A stretch of DNA of 60,710 nt from NCBI RefSeq assembly GCF_025463825.1, contig NZ_JAODBG010000134.1, positions 1 through 60,710 on the forward strand. Reading direction: 5' to 3'. Positions 38,896 through 47,186 of this stretch are shown piece by piece. The stretch is from Cryobacterium sp. GTDB lineage: Bacteria; Actinomycetota; Actinomycetes; Actinomycetales; Microbacteriaceae. The notes under the pieces were generated by a model, which was not told the DNA's origin, made no database searches, and saw nothing but the letters and a program-made list of their open reading frames with translations. How positions within the stretch are numbered: the first letter of the stretch is position 1; every line of letters starts with the position of its first letter. The translations under genes were made by a program, and so were the position numbers.

Positions 38896-39504
38896 ATGGC
38901 TTCCGAACACTATTTCTCGTCGGCTCCGGGCAGCGACCTGAAATTGCGGCACATCACCGTGAAGATCGCCGGTGCGATCCGTGAGGTCACCACCGCGAAC
39001 GCGGTTTTCTCCCCGGAACACATCGACACCGGCACCAAGGTGCTGATGCGCGAGGCACCGCTGCCCTCCGGCGGCGGAAACGTTCTGGACCTCGGCTGCG
39101 GCTGGGGCCCGATCAGCCTGCACCTCGCGTTGGCCGACCCGTCCGCCACCGTGTGGGCGGTGGACGTGAATGAACGAGCCCTCGAACTGGTGCGCATCAA
39201 CGCCACCAAGCTGGGCCTCACCAACATCAACGCCGTGCTGCCGACAGATGTTCCCGACTCGGTCATCTTCGCCGGCATCTGGTCGAACCCGCCCATCCGG
39301 GTGGGCAAGGCCGAACTGCACGCCATGCTCACGCACTGGCTGCCGCGCCTGGCATTGGGGTCGGATGCCTGGCTCGTGGTGCAGCGGAACCTCGGCTCCG
39401 ATTCCCTGCAGCGCTGGCTCGCCGACGAGTTCCCCGACACCCTCGAGGTCTCCCGTCACGCCATGGACAAGGGCTTCCGCATCCTGCGCACCCACAAGCT
39501 CTAG
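38896..39504 (+). CDS. class I SAM-dependent methyltransferase, RsmC/RlmG-like
   Basis: A 202-residue methyltransferase small-domain protein. The SAM motif I is VLDLGCGWGPIS (~65-76). The catalytic NPPIR (~133) is of the NPPx type used for base N-methylation, as in RsmC or RlmG 16S/23S guanine N2 enzymes. It is shorter than those, lacking an N-terminal duplicate. A ribosomal RNA target is likely but not shown. Convergent with dapF. Confidence 0.85.
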   Translation: MASEHYFSSAPGSDLKLRHITVKIAGAIREVTTANAVFSPEHIDTGTKVLMREAPLPSGGGNVLDLGCGWGPISLHLALADPSATVWAVDVNERALELVRINATKLGLTNINAVLPTDVPDSVIFAGIWSNPPIRVGKAELHAMLTHWLPRLALGSDAWLVVQRNLGSDSLQRWLADEFPDTLEVSRHAMDKGFRILRTHKL

Positions 39505-39505
39505 A

Positions 39506-39569
39506 CCCGCGAGCCGTGGCCTGAGCCCGGAAATGCGGGTTTTCCGGGGCCTGCCGCAGGGCTCGCGGG
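39506..39569. terminator. nested-hairpin bidirectional terminator
   Basis: An outer stem CCCGCGAGCC (39506-39515) / GGCTCGCGGG (39560-39569) encloses an inner perfect stem CCCGGAAA (39526-39533) / TTTCCGGG (39541-39548). It stands between the convergent methyltransferase and dapF genes, whose stop lies 5 bases away. Confidence 0.65.
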
Positions 39570-39573
39570 ATGG

Positions 39574-40455
39574 TCAGGCGAGTTTCAGGGTGCCGTCGAA
39601 GACGAGAGCGGCGGGGCCGGAGAGCGAGACGTGCTCACCGTCCTGGGTGGGGAACATCCGTACGCCCAGCACACCGCCGGGAACCTCGACCCGCCACTGG
39701 TTCGGCGCGCCGGCACCGGCCCAGTGCCGGGTGGCGAGGGCCGCGGCGACCGCGCCGGTACCGCAGGAGAGGGTCTCTCCGCTGCCGCGTTCGTGCACGC
39801 GCATCCGGATCCGGCCGACGCCGTCGACGACGAGCGGGTCGTTCGGCAGCACGAACTCCACGTTGGCGCCCTCGGTGGGCTCCGGGTCGAGTTGCGGCAC
39901 GAAGGTGAGGTCGGCGCGTTCGAGTTCGTCCTCGTCGGCGAGGGCCACCACGACGTGCGGGTTGCCCACGTTGATGCCGAGGCCCGGCCGGGCCACGGCG
40001 AGGTTCTTGGCCCGCACCAGGGTCTCCCCCGGTTCCAGGCGCCAGCGGCCCAGGTCTACCTGGTAGCCGGTGGCGTTGCGCTGCACGTCGCGCACGCCGC
40101 TGCGGGTGCCGATCGGAAGGGTCTCGCCCGGGCCGATCTCGGCCAGGCCCTGTTCGATCAGGAACCGGGTGTACACGCGGATGCCGTTGCCGCACATCTC
40201 CGACACCGTTCCGTCGGCGTTCCAGTAGTCCATGAACCATTCGGCGGTGTCGTCCTCGGCCAAGGCCGCAGCGCCGGCGTCCAGGTTGGCCGAGCGAACG
40301 GCGCGGATCAGGCCGTCGGCCCCCACGCCGAACCGGCGTTCGCAGATGCCCTTGATCTGCTCGGGGCTGAGGTCCAGCCGGCCGTCAGGGTCGCTGACCA
40401 GCACGAAGTCGTTGCCGGTGCCGTGGCCCTTGGTGAAATGCAGATCGATACCCAT
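39574..40455 (-). CDS. dapF: diaminopimelate epimerase
   Basis: Converts LL- to meso-diaminopimelate for lysine and peptidoglycan. The 293 residues have both active cysteines (CGNG in EMCGNGIRV, and [11 protein letters not shown]) and the N-terminal [15 protein letters not shown] lies 6 bases before the ATG, so it is probably transcribed separately from miaA although it follows in the same direction. Confidence 0.97.
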   Translation of the reverse strand: MGIDLHFTKGHGTGNDFVLVSDPDGRLDLSPEQIKGICERRFGVGADGLIRAVRSANLDAGAAALAEDDTAEWFMDYWNADGTVSEMCGNGIRVYTRFLIEQGLAEIGPGETLPIGTRSGVRDVQRNATGYQVDLGRWRLEPGETLVRAKNLAVARPGLGINVGNPHVVVALADEDELERADLTFVPQLDPEPTEGANVEFVLPNDPLVVDGVGRIRMRVHERGSGETLSCGTGAVAAALATRHWAGAGAPNQWRVEVPGGVLGVRMFPTQDGEHVSLSGPAALVFDGTLKLA

Positions 40456-40461
40456 GGACTC

Positions 40462-40467
40462 AGTTTA
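40462..40467 (-). promoter_or_regulatory. -10 box of leaderless dapF promoter
   Basis: TAAACT on the minus strand, 6 bases before the dapF ATG, in the 63-base gap after miaA. Confidence 0.5.
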
Positions 40468-40518
40468 GGGACTCGGTCGTCCAGGTCCCGCCCGCACAGC
40501 TGGCCGGCGGGCACCCAC

Positions 40519-41427
40519 TCAGGGCAGGTGCACGGCCGCCTGGGCGACGCGGTCGGCGTCGTCGGCGTCGATCCAGTGCGTCTGCGGGTCGCGTTTGAAC
40601 CAGCTCACCTGGCGGCGGGCGTAGCGGCGCGTGAGCTGCTGGGTGGCTTCGATGGCTTCGGCCTGCGTGGCCGTGCCGCGCAGCTGGCTGAGCGCCTGGG
40701 CATAACCGATGGCGCGGCTGGCCGTGACGCCGCCCTCCAGCCCGAGGGGCAGCAGCGTGCGCACCTCGTCGACCAGGCCGGCTGCCCACATCCGCTCGAC
40801 GCGAGCGTCCAGCCGCGGGGTGAGCACCTCACGCTCCAGGCGCAGCCCGATGGTGACGGCCGGCATCCAGTAGACCGGGTCGCCGGGCAGTACGGCGGCG
40901 TGCGGGGCGCCGGTGAGTTCCACGATCTCGAGGGCGCGCACGAGGCGGCGGCCGTTGCTCGCGCCGATGCGCGCGGCCGCGCCGGGGTCCACGCCTTTCA
41001 ACCGTTCATACATCAGGCCCGGACCCTGCTCCACCAGCTCGGCCTCGAGGCGGGCGCGCAGGTCAGGGTCGGTACCGGGGAATTGGAAGTCGTAGACGAC
41101 GGAGGACACGTAGAGGCCCGAACCGCCGACGAGGATCGGCACCGCACCGCGGTCGACGATGTCGGTGATGGCGGCGCGGGCCTCCGCCTGGTAGCGGGCG
41201 ACGGTGGCCTCGTCAGCCACGTCGAGCACGTCGAGGAGGTGGTGCGGCACGCCGCGGCGCTCCGCGGGAGCGAGCTTGGCGGTGCCGATGTCCATGCCCC
41301 GGTAGAGCTGCATGGCGTCGGCGTTGACGATTTCGGCAGGCCGGCCCGCCTCGCGCAGCCGGGTGGCGAGCTCGAGCGACAGGTCGGACTTGCCGGTACC
41401 GGTCGGGCCGACGATGACGACAAGCAC
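40519..41427 (-). CDS. miaA: tRNA dimethylallyltransferase
   Basis: Adds dimethylallyl to A37 of tRNAs reading U-starting codons; MiaB then thiomethylates it. The 302 residues begin with the P-loop GPTGTGKSD, followed by [10 protein letters not shown] and mid-protein GGSGLYV. Starts at GTG 6 bases after the miaB stop, so the pair is one operon. Confidence 0.96.
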   Translation of the reverse strand: MLVVIVGPTGTGKSDLSLELATRLREAGRPAEIVNADAMQLYRGMDIGTAKLAPAERRGVPHHLLDVLDVADEATVARYQAEARAAITDIVDRGAVPILVGGSGLYVSSVVYDFQFPGTDPDLRARLEAELVEQGPGLMYERLKGVDPGAAARIGASNGRRLVRALEIVELTGAPHAAVLPGDPVYWMPAVTIGLRLEREVLTPRLDARVERMWAAGLVDEVRTLLPLGLEGGVTASRAIGYAQALSQLRGTATQAEAIEATQQLTRRYARRQVSWFKRDPQTHWIDADDADRVAQAAVHLP

Positions 41428-41433
41428 CGTCGG

Positions 41434-43113
41434 TTAGCGTTCCGCGTCGTCGACCGGGTAGATCGGGATGGTCGTCGCGCCGCCGTGCTGGTTGAGGTTG
41501 CTGAGGTTCAGGGCCGCGGGGCTGCCGACCCGCAGGGTGGGCAGTCCGAGGGAGACGGCGCTGCCGGCACCGGCCGGGGTGGGAACGCCGCAGGAGTCGG
41601 CCTGGTCGCGGTCCCAGGCGTCGCCGGCGATGGTGCGGCGGATGCGCAGGGGCGCGCCGTCGAGCGAATCGGCGATGAGGTGGAACGGAGCGGCCTGGGT
41701 GACCGTCACGGTGACCATGTCGCCGGGGCGGGGCAGGTTGCTACCGGCGGGCACGTCGAAGTGCACCAGGCGACTGTCGGGGGCCCGGCCGCTGAGCCGG
41801 TGGGTTGCCCCGTCCTTGCGGCCCTCTCCGTTGGCGACGAGCAGTTCGACCTCACGGCCGATGACCTTGCGGTTTTCTTCCCAGGAGATGCGCTCCTGCA
41901 GGGCGATGAGGCGCTCATAGCGGTCCTGCACCACGGCCTTGGGCACCTGGTCCGGCATGGTGGCGGCCGGTGTGCCGGGGCGGATCGAGTACTGGAAGGT
42001 GAACGCCGTGGCGAACCGGGATTCCTCCACCACCCGCATGGTGTCGAGGAAATCTTCCTCGGTCTCGCCGGGGAAGCCGACGATGATGTCGGTGCTGATC
42101 GCGGCGTCGGGCATCTGGGCGCGCACCCGTTCGAGGATGCCGAGGAACTTCGTGGACCGGTAGGAGCGGCGCATGGCCTTGAGCACCCGGTCGGAGCCGG
42201 ACTGCAGCGGCATGTGCAACTGCGGCATCACCGCAGGGGTGTCGGCCATCGCGTCGATGACATCGTCGGTGAAAGCGGCGGGGTGGGGGCTGGTGAAGCG
42301 GATGCGTTCGAGCCCCGGGATCTGCCCGGCGGCGCGCAACAGTTTGCCGAACGCGAGCCGGTCACCGAACTCGACACCGTAGGAGTTGACGTTCTGGCCC
42401 AGCAGGGTCACCTCGATGGCACCGTCGTCGACGATGGCCTGGATCTCGGCGAGGATCTCGCCGGGGCGACGGTCCTTCTCCTTGCCGCGGAGCGCGGGGA
42501 CGATGCAGAAGGTGCAGGTGTTGTTGCAGCCGACCGAGATCGACACCCAGCCGCTGTAGCTGGAGTCCCGCTTGGTGGGGAGGGTGGAGGGGAACGTCTC
42601 GAGGGACTCGAGGATCTCCAGCTGCGCCTCACCGTTGTGCCGGGCCCGTTCGAGCAGGCTGGGCAGGGACCCCATATTGTGGGTACCGAAGACCACGTCG
42701 ACCCACGGTGCCTTGGCGAGGATGGTGGCCTTGTCCTTCTGGGCCAGGCAGCCGCCGACGGCGATCTGCATGCCGGCGTGCTTGCGCTTGACCGAGGCGA
42801 GGTAGCCGAGGTTGCCGTAGAGCTTGTTGTCGGCGTTCTCTCGAACGGCGCAGGTGTTGATCACCACGATGTCGGCCTCGGCGCCCTCCGCCGAGACGTA
42901 ACCGGCCGCTTCGAGCGAACCGCTGAGGCGTTCGGAGTCGTGCACGTTCATCTGGCAGCCGAACGTGCGCACCTCGTAGGTACGGGCGCGACCCTCGGCA
43001 TCCCTCGCTGCCGACGACGGGGTGATCACGGTCGTCGTGTGCGGCGACTGGTCGGCGGACGACGGGGTCGCTGACGACGGGCTGGCCAGGGATGGTGCGG
43101 TGACACTGCTCAT
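41434..43113 (-). CDS. miaB: tRNA-2-methylthio-N6-dimethylallyladenosine synthase
   Basis: Radical SAM methylthiotransferase working on the MiaA product. Layout: an N-terminal MTTase domain with conserved cysteines ([27 protein letters not shown]), the radical SAM cluster motif CNNTCTFC, and a TRAM domain ([15 protein letters not shown]). The 559 residues exceed the usual ~480-500: there is a Ser/Ala/Thr-rich tail of ~43 residues in front and ~50 residues at the end. An AAGGA lies just before the ATG. Confidence 0.95.
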   Translation of the reverse strand: MSSVTAPSLASPSSATPSSADQSPHTTTVITPSSAARDAEGRARTYEVRTFGCQMNVHDSERLSGSLEAAGYVSAEGAEADIVVINTCAVRENADNKLYGNLGYLASVKRKHAGMQIAVGGCLAQKDKATILAKAPWVDVVFGTHNMGSLPSLLERARHNGEAQLEILESLETFPSTLPTKRDSSYSGWVSISVGCNNTCTFCIVPALRGKEKDRRPGEILAEIQAIVDDGAIEVTLLGQNVNSYGVEFGDRLAFGKLLRAAGQIPGLERIRFTSPHPAAFTDDVIDAMADTPAVMPQLHMPLQSGSDRVLKAMRRSYRSTKFLGILERVRAQMPDAAISTDIIVGFPGETEEDFLDTMRVVEESRFATAFTFQYSIRPGTPAATMPDQVPKAVVQDRYERLIALQERISWEENRKVIGREVELLVANGEGRKDGATHRLSGRAPDSRLVHFDVPAGSNLPRPGDMVTVTVTQAAPFHLIADSLDGAPLRIRRTIAGDAWDRDQADSCGVPTPAGAGSAVSLGLPTLRVGSPAALNLSNLNQHGGATTIPIYPVDDAER

Positions 43114-43133
43114 AGTTCCTTCAGCTTACGCGT

Positions 43134-43165
43134 GCGCGGGCCCGCTGTTCCCAGCGGGCCCGCGC
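43134..43165 (-). terminator. terminator of recA-recX
   Basis: GCGCGGGCCCGCTG (43134-43147) and CAGCGGGCCCGCGC (43152-43165) form a perfect 14-bp stem with loop TTCC, between recX and miaB. Confidence 0.7.
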
Positions 43166-43215
43166 GTGAACTCACCACACCGGAGCCGGCGGAACCGCGC
43201 CCAGCGGAATCGAAC

Positions 43216-43830
43216 TCAGCGGAATCGGACCGTAGAGGTGCGGCCGGAGCCCCGCCGGGAGGCCATGGCGGCCTTGACGGCGTCCCGCACCACCGACGAT
43301 GCGTAGCCCTTGCGCATCAGGAAGCCGGTGAGCCGCCGGTCGATGGTGGCGTCGTCGAACCTGTCCAGCTGCCCGACCCGCTTGAGCGCCAGCTCGGCGG
43401 CCCGCTCGGCCTCGTCGTCCGGCATCTCTTCGAGCTTCTCGGCGATCAATTCCGCATCGAGGCCGCGCTGCCGCATCTCGGCGGCCACGCCGCTGCGGCC
43501 CAGCCCCTTGCGTTCGTGGTGGCTGTGCATGATCTGGTCAGCGAGCTTCTCCTCGTCGAGGTAGTGCAGTTCCGCGAAGCGTTCCAGGATCTCGTGCACC
43601 GCCTCCTCGTCGATGTCGGTGGAGCGCAGCAGCTTCTCGGCCTCGACGGCCGAGAGCGAGCGACCGCGCAGACGCTGCAGCAGCAGCTTCTCCGCGCGGT
43701 CGCGCTCCTCGGCGGCCTCGTCGGCGGCGGCATCCGCCCGATCGGTGGGGCTGGCGCCCGGCAGGTAGGTCACCGGCGCCAATCCGGTCCGGTCGGCGGC
43801 ACTTTCCGGCGAGGCTTCGAAATGGACCAT
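43216..43830 (-). CDS. recX: regulatory protein RecX
   Basis: Binds RecA filaments and limits their growth. The 204-residue protein has a disordered N-terminus of ~35 residues, then RecX three-helix repeats (LLRSTDIDEEAVHEILERF, GRSGVAAEMRQRGLDAELI, RRLTGFLMRKGY). It starts 5 bases after recA, as is typical. Confidence 0.94.
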   Translation of the reverse strand: MVHFEASPESAADRTGLAPVTYLPGASPTDRADAAADEAAEERDRAEKLLLQRLRGRSLSAVEAEKLLRSTDIDEEAVHEILERFAELHYLDEEKLADQIMHSHHERKGLGRSGVAAEMRQRGLDAELIAEKLEEMPDDEAERAAELALKRVGQLDRFDDATIDRRLTGFLMRKGYASSVVRDAVKAAMASRRGSGRTSTVRFR

Positions 43831-43835
43831 GGCGG

Positions 43836-44978
43836 CTAGGCGCCCTTACGGGAGGCGGCCTTGGCCGCGATGGAGGGAACCTTCGCGCCGTCGGTGCCGG
43901 TCGCGGCGCCCGATGCGGCCGCATCGGCAGCCGCTGCGGCGGTCGCCGCGTCGTCGGTCGCCTTCTTGGCGGCCTTGCCCTCCGCGCCCACGCCGAGCTT
44001 GTTCTTGATCTTGGTCTCGATCTCGTTGGCCATGTCGGCGTTGCGCAGCAGGAAGTTGCGGGAGTTCTCCTTGCCCTGGCCGAGCTGGTCGCCGTCGTAG
44101 GTGTACCAGGCGCCGGACTTCTTGACGATGCCCTGGTCGACACCGAAGTCGATCAGGCTGCCCTCGCGGGAGATGCCGACACCGTAGATGATGTCGAATT
44201 CGGCCTGCTTGAAGGGCGGCGCCATCTTGTTCTTGACGACCTTGACCCTGGTGCGGTTACCGACGGCTTCGGTGCCGTCCTTGAGGGTCTCGATGCGACG
44301 GATGTCGAGGCGCACCGAGGCGTAGAACTTGAGCGCCTTACCGCCGGCAGTGGTTTCCGGGCTGCCGAACATCACGCCGATCTTCTCGCGCAGCTGGTTG
44401 ATGAAGATCATCGTGGTGTTGGTCTGGCTGAGGCCACCGGTGAGCTTGCGCAGGGCCTGCGACATCAGCCGGGCCTGCAGGCCGACGTGCGAGTCACCCA
44501 TCTCACCCTCGATTTCTGCGCGTGGCACCAGGGCGGCCACGGAGTCGATCACGATCAGGTCGATCGAGCCGCTTCGCACCAGCATGTCGGCGATCTCCAG
44601 GGCCTGCTCACCCGTGTCGGGCTGGGAGACCAGGAGGGCGTCGATGTCGACGCCGAGCTTCTTGGCGTACTCCGGGTCGAGGGCGTGCTCTGCGTCGATG
44701 AACGCGGCGATGCCGCCGTTCTTCTGGGCATTGGCGATGGCGTGCAGGGTGAGGGTGGTCTTACCCGAGGATTCCGGCCCGTAGATCTCCACGATGCGGC
44801 CGCGGGGCAGCCCGCCTATGCCGAGCGCGACGTCCAGCGCGATCGACCCGGTGGAGATGGTCTCGACGGGTGCGCGCTCGTCGCTGCCCAGGCGCATAAC
44901 CGAGCCCTTGCCGAACTGGCGATCAATCTGGGCGAGGGCGGTGTCGAGTGCCTTCTCGCGGTCTGCTGCTGATGCCAT
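43836..44978 (-). CDS. recA: recombinase RecA
   Basis: Strand-exchange ATPase and LexA coprotease. The 380 residues show Walker A GPESSGKT (67-74), Walker [11 protein letters not shown], and loop L2 around [14 protein letters not shown]. The last ~40 residues are Ala-rich and variable. I start at ATG 44978 with AAAGGAG upstream; a longer frame has no homology. It is preceded by a candidate SOS box and by the DUF3046 terminator, so it has its own promoter. Confidence 0.98.
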   Translation of the reverse strand: MASAADREKALDTALAQIDRQFGKGSVMRLGSDERAPVETISTGSIALDVALGIGGLPRGRIVEIYGPESSGKTTLTLHAIANAQKNGGIAAFIDAEHALDPEYAKKLGVDIDALLVSQPDTGEQALEIADMLVRSGSIDLIVIDSVAALVPRAEIEGEMGDSHVGLQARLMSQALRKLTGGLSQTNTTMIFINQLREKIGVMFGSPETTAGGKALKFYASVRLDIRRIETLKDGTEAVGNRTRVKVVKNKMAPPFKQAEFDIIYGVGISREGSLIDFGVDQGIVKKSGAWYTYDGDQLGQGKENSRNFLLRNADMANEIETKIKNKLGVGAEGKAAKKATDDAATAAAAADAAASGAATGTDGAKVPSIAAKAASRKGA

Positions 44979-45184
44979 GGTGTGCTCCTTTGGGTCGTGC
45001 GCGTGGCGCCTATAGGCTGTCGTCTCGGCCACCGGGAGGACCCCGGCGACCGTCCTCGACAAGGCAGGTGCGCTGTGTCGTTGACGAGCCCGACTGTACG
45101 CGGCACCTCCGACACTGGGCCGGAGCGACCACGACGGTGCACAATCCGTCTTCGACTTCTACTGTGGAGGAGCCTATCAAGGAC

Positions 45185-45199
45185 CGAACACGTATTCGA
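45185..45199 (-). promoter_or_regulatory. SOS box upstream of recA
   Basis: On the minus strand TCGAATACGTGTTCGG matches 7 of 8 fixed positions of the actinobacterial/Bacillus LexA core GAAC-N4-GTTC. It is ~205 bases before the recA ATG, so the message would have a long leader or a promoter nearby. Repression by the LexA encoded in this window is inferred. Confidence 0.6.
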
Positions 45200-45257
45200 T
45201 GACGGTGCGGTGTGTCGGAAAGTTCTCGTCCGGCTGTGCGACGGCGGCTGAACGTAA

Positions 45258-45285
45258 AACGGCCCGGCTGCGGGGCCGGGCCGTT
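45258..45285 (-). terminator. terminator of the DUF3046 gene
   Basis: AACGGCCCGGC (45258-45268) and GCCGGGCCGTT (45275-45285) make an 11-bp stem. On the minus strand it is followed by TTTACGTT, giving a usable U tract, 28 bases after the DUF3046 stop. Confidence 0.75.
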
Positions 45286-45313
45286 CGGGCACATGTGCGG
45301 GGTCTGCGTCTGG

Positions 45314-45535
45314 TCAGCTGCGAGCCGGCGGCAGCCCGGCGCCGTGGCGCCGGGCCGCTGGGACATCCGTCTCGGCGCACAGTGCCAGCCAGACCTCGCG
45401 AGCGGGGACTCCGCTGGCGAGAGCCTGGTCGGCCGTGCGGCCGAGCGGACCGAGGATCAGGTCCTTGGTGAGGACCCGGCCATAGCTTTCGCCGAACTCG
45501 TCTTTCAGGGCTTGGCGGAATTCGCTCAATCGCAT
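45314..45535 (-). CDS. DUF3046 family protein
   Basis: A 73-residue protein of the DUF3046 family, found just upstream of recA in most actinobacteria. Function unknown. The core RLSEFRQALKDEFGESYG at the N-terminus and a central segment TADQALASGVPAREVWLALC are typical. It shares direction with clgR, 52 bases away. Confidence 0.88.
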   Translation of the reverse strand: MRLSEFRQALKDEFGESYGRVLTKDLILGPLGRTADQALASGVPAREVWLALCAETDVPAARRHGAGLPPARS

Positions 45536-45587
45536 GGGGAACTCATCTCTCCGCGCTGGTGGGATGCTACCAATCGGTGCTGACCGA

Positions 45588-45896
45588 CTAGCGCACCATC
45601 ATGCTGGCGTCGAACTTGGCCACCAGTTCGTCGGGCACGGTGTCGGGGAACCTGTCGATTCCCTCAATGACGGCCAGGCGGTCGCCGACCTCGCGCATGA
45701 TGACAGAAATGGGGGTCTCCAACGCTTCTGCAACGGAAGCCAGAATCTCAGATGAGGCTTCCTTCTGGCCGCGCTCCACTTCGGACAGGTAACCGAGGGC
45801 CACACTGGCCTTGCTGGCAACCTGACGCAGTGTGCGCCCCTTCTGCAGGCGGAAGTCCCTGAGCACATCGCCGATTTCCTGACGAACAAGAATCAT
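45588..45896 (-). CDS. clgR: XRE-family transcriptional regulator, ClgR type
   Basis: A 102-residue DNA-binding protein. An HTH at about residues 20-50 (TLRQVASKASVALGYLSEVERG) is of the ClgR type, which activates clp protease and other stress genes in actinobacteria. Its place between cinA and DUF3046-recA is the conserved position of clgR. I start at ATG 45896 with AAGGAGG placed 6 bases upstream. A longer frame exists but lacks such a site. Confidence 0.85.
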   Translation of the reverse strand: MILVRQEIGDVLRDFRLQKGRTLRQVASKASVALGYLSEVERGQKEASSEILASVAEALETPISVIMREVGDRLAVIEGIDRFPDTVPDELVAKFDASMMVR

Positions 45897-46062
45897 CGGA
45901 ACCTCCTTCTTCGTGCTGTCTGAACTGATGGGGCCCACTCAACTGGTCAGTCTCGTGTGACGGATTGCCAACAGTACCGTATCCATCCGACACCTCGAGA
46001 ATACCGAGGATCACTGGACTTTTCTTGTGAATATGTGTTCTGTAACCCGCCGGTAACACTCC

Positions 46063-46578
46063 CTATTCCGCGGTTTCCAGCTTTCCGATTTCCATCAGCT
46101 GACACACAGCTTCGAGGGCGTGCTCAACCGTCCGAGCCCGGATCTGGCTGCGGTCGCCCGTGAGCCGGAGGGCTATTGCCCGAACGCTATCCCCGAACGC
46201 CAGCCCGAGGTAGACCGTGCCGACCGGTTGGCCGTCCTGTTCGTGCGGGCCGGCCACCCCGGTGGTTGCCAGGCCGATATCGGCGGGGCGGCCGTCCACG
46301 GCCAGCGCGGCGCGCACACCCGTCGCCATCTGCCGGGCCACCTCCGGATGCACGGCGCCGTGTTCGGCCAGCAGGGTCGAGTCGACGCCCAGCAGGGTGT
46401 GCTTGAGGGGGGTCTGGTAGGCCACCACTCCCCCGCAGACCACGGCGGATGCGCCGGGAATCCGGACAAGCTCGGCCACGAGCAGCCCGCCGGTCAGCGA
46501 CTCCGCTACCGCGATGGTGAGCCCCCGGCTGGTGAGGGCGGCGATCAGGGCCGCCGCCGGATCCGGCTGGGCGGGCAC
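46063..46578 (-). CDS. cinA: CinA-type nicotinamide-nucleotide amidase
   Basis: Stand-alone CinA C-terminal (PncC) domain of 171 residues, expected to deamidate NMN in NAD recycling. Visible: AESLTGGLLVAELVRIPGAS, GGVVAYQTPLK and ATTGVAGPHEQDG. The N-terminal molybdopterin-binding half of long CinA is absent, as in other actinobacteria. Starts at GTG one base after the pgsA stop. Confidence 0.93.
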   Translation of the reverse strand: MPAQPDPAAALIAALTSRGLTIAVAESLTGGLLVAELVRIPGASAVVCGGVVAYQTPLKHTLLGVDSTLLAEHGAVHPEVARQMATGVRAALAVDGRPADIGLATTGVAGPHEQDGQPVGTVYLGLAFGDSVRAIALRLTGDRSQIRARTVEHALEAVCQLMEIGKLETAE

Positions 46579-46579
46579 G

Positions 46580-47182
46580 TCAGGCCTGGTTCGCCGGCTT
46601 GGCCTGGTTGTTCACCCGGCGGGCGGCGACGAGGTACTCGATGCCGGTGTAGATCGTGAGCGCCAGGGCGATGGCCATGGTGATCGTGTTGACCCAGTGG
46701 ATCCACTCCCCGAACACCAGCCAGAGCGGCAGGAGGGCCAGCGAGATGGCCACGGACTGGGCGATCGTCTTGAGCTTGCCGCCGCGGGAGGCGGGAATGA
46801 CTCGGTCACTGAGCATCGCGAACCGGAACACCGTGATGCCGATCTCGCGCAGCAGGATCAGGATGGTGACCCACCAGGGCAGCTCGGCCAGGACGGACAG
46901 CCCGATGAGGGCGGCGCCGGTGAGGATCTTGTCCGCGATCGGGTCGAGCAGCTTGCCGAGGTCGGTGACCAGGTTGTACTTGCGGGCGATGGCACCGTCG
47001 ACCCCGTCGGTGGCGATGGCGACGATGAACAGCACGGCGGCCCACCAGCGCAGGGCGCCGTCGGCGCCGTTGTCGGCCAGGAGCATCCAGAAGAACAGGG
47101 GGGCGAGCAGGATCCGCACGACGGTGATGATGTTCGGCAGATTCCAGTTCGACGACGTGGCTGGGGTGGAAAGTGTAGCCAT
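46580..47182 (-). CDS. pgsA: CDP-diacylglycerol-glycerol-3-phosphate 3-phosphatidyltransferase
   Basis: Membrane enzyme making phosphatidylglycerophosphate. The 200 residues carry the CDP-alcohol phosphotransferase motif: DGVDGAIAR followed by GKLLDPIADK, with its Asp residues in place. Four or more membrane segments follow. It begins 4 bases after ftsK. A paralogous CDP-alcohol transferase role is possible, but the position beside cinA supports pgsA. Confidence 0.93.
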   Translation of the reverse strand: MATLSTPATSSNWNLPNIITVVRILLAPLFFWMLLADNGADGALRWWAAVLFIVAIATDGVDGAIARKYNLVTDLGKLLDPIADKILTGAALIGLSVLAELPWWVTILILLREIGITVFRFAMLSDRVIPASRGGKLKTIAQSVAISLALLPLWLVFGEWIHWVNTITMAIALALTIYTGIEYLVAARRVNNQAKPANQA

Positions 47183-47186
47183 GGAG

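Larger units (their letters stand above)
44979..45313. promoter_or_regulatory. recA control region
   Basis: 335 bases with no gene. It holds the DUF3046 terminator at the far end, the SOS box at 45185-45199, and ~200 bases of recA leader in which I see no further motif. Confidence 0.5.

Noticed and set aside
39631..43074. A 1147-codon open frame on the plus strand
   Set aside because: Antisense shadow of dapF, miaA and miaB; no recognisable motif.
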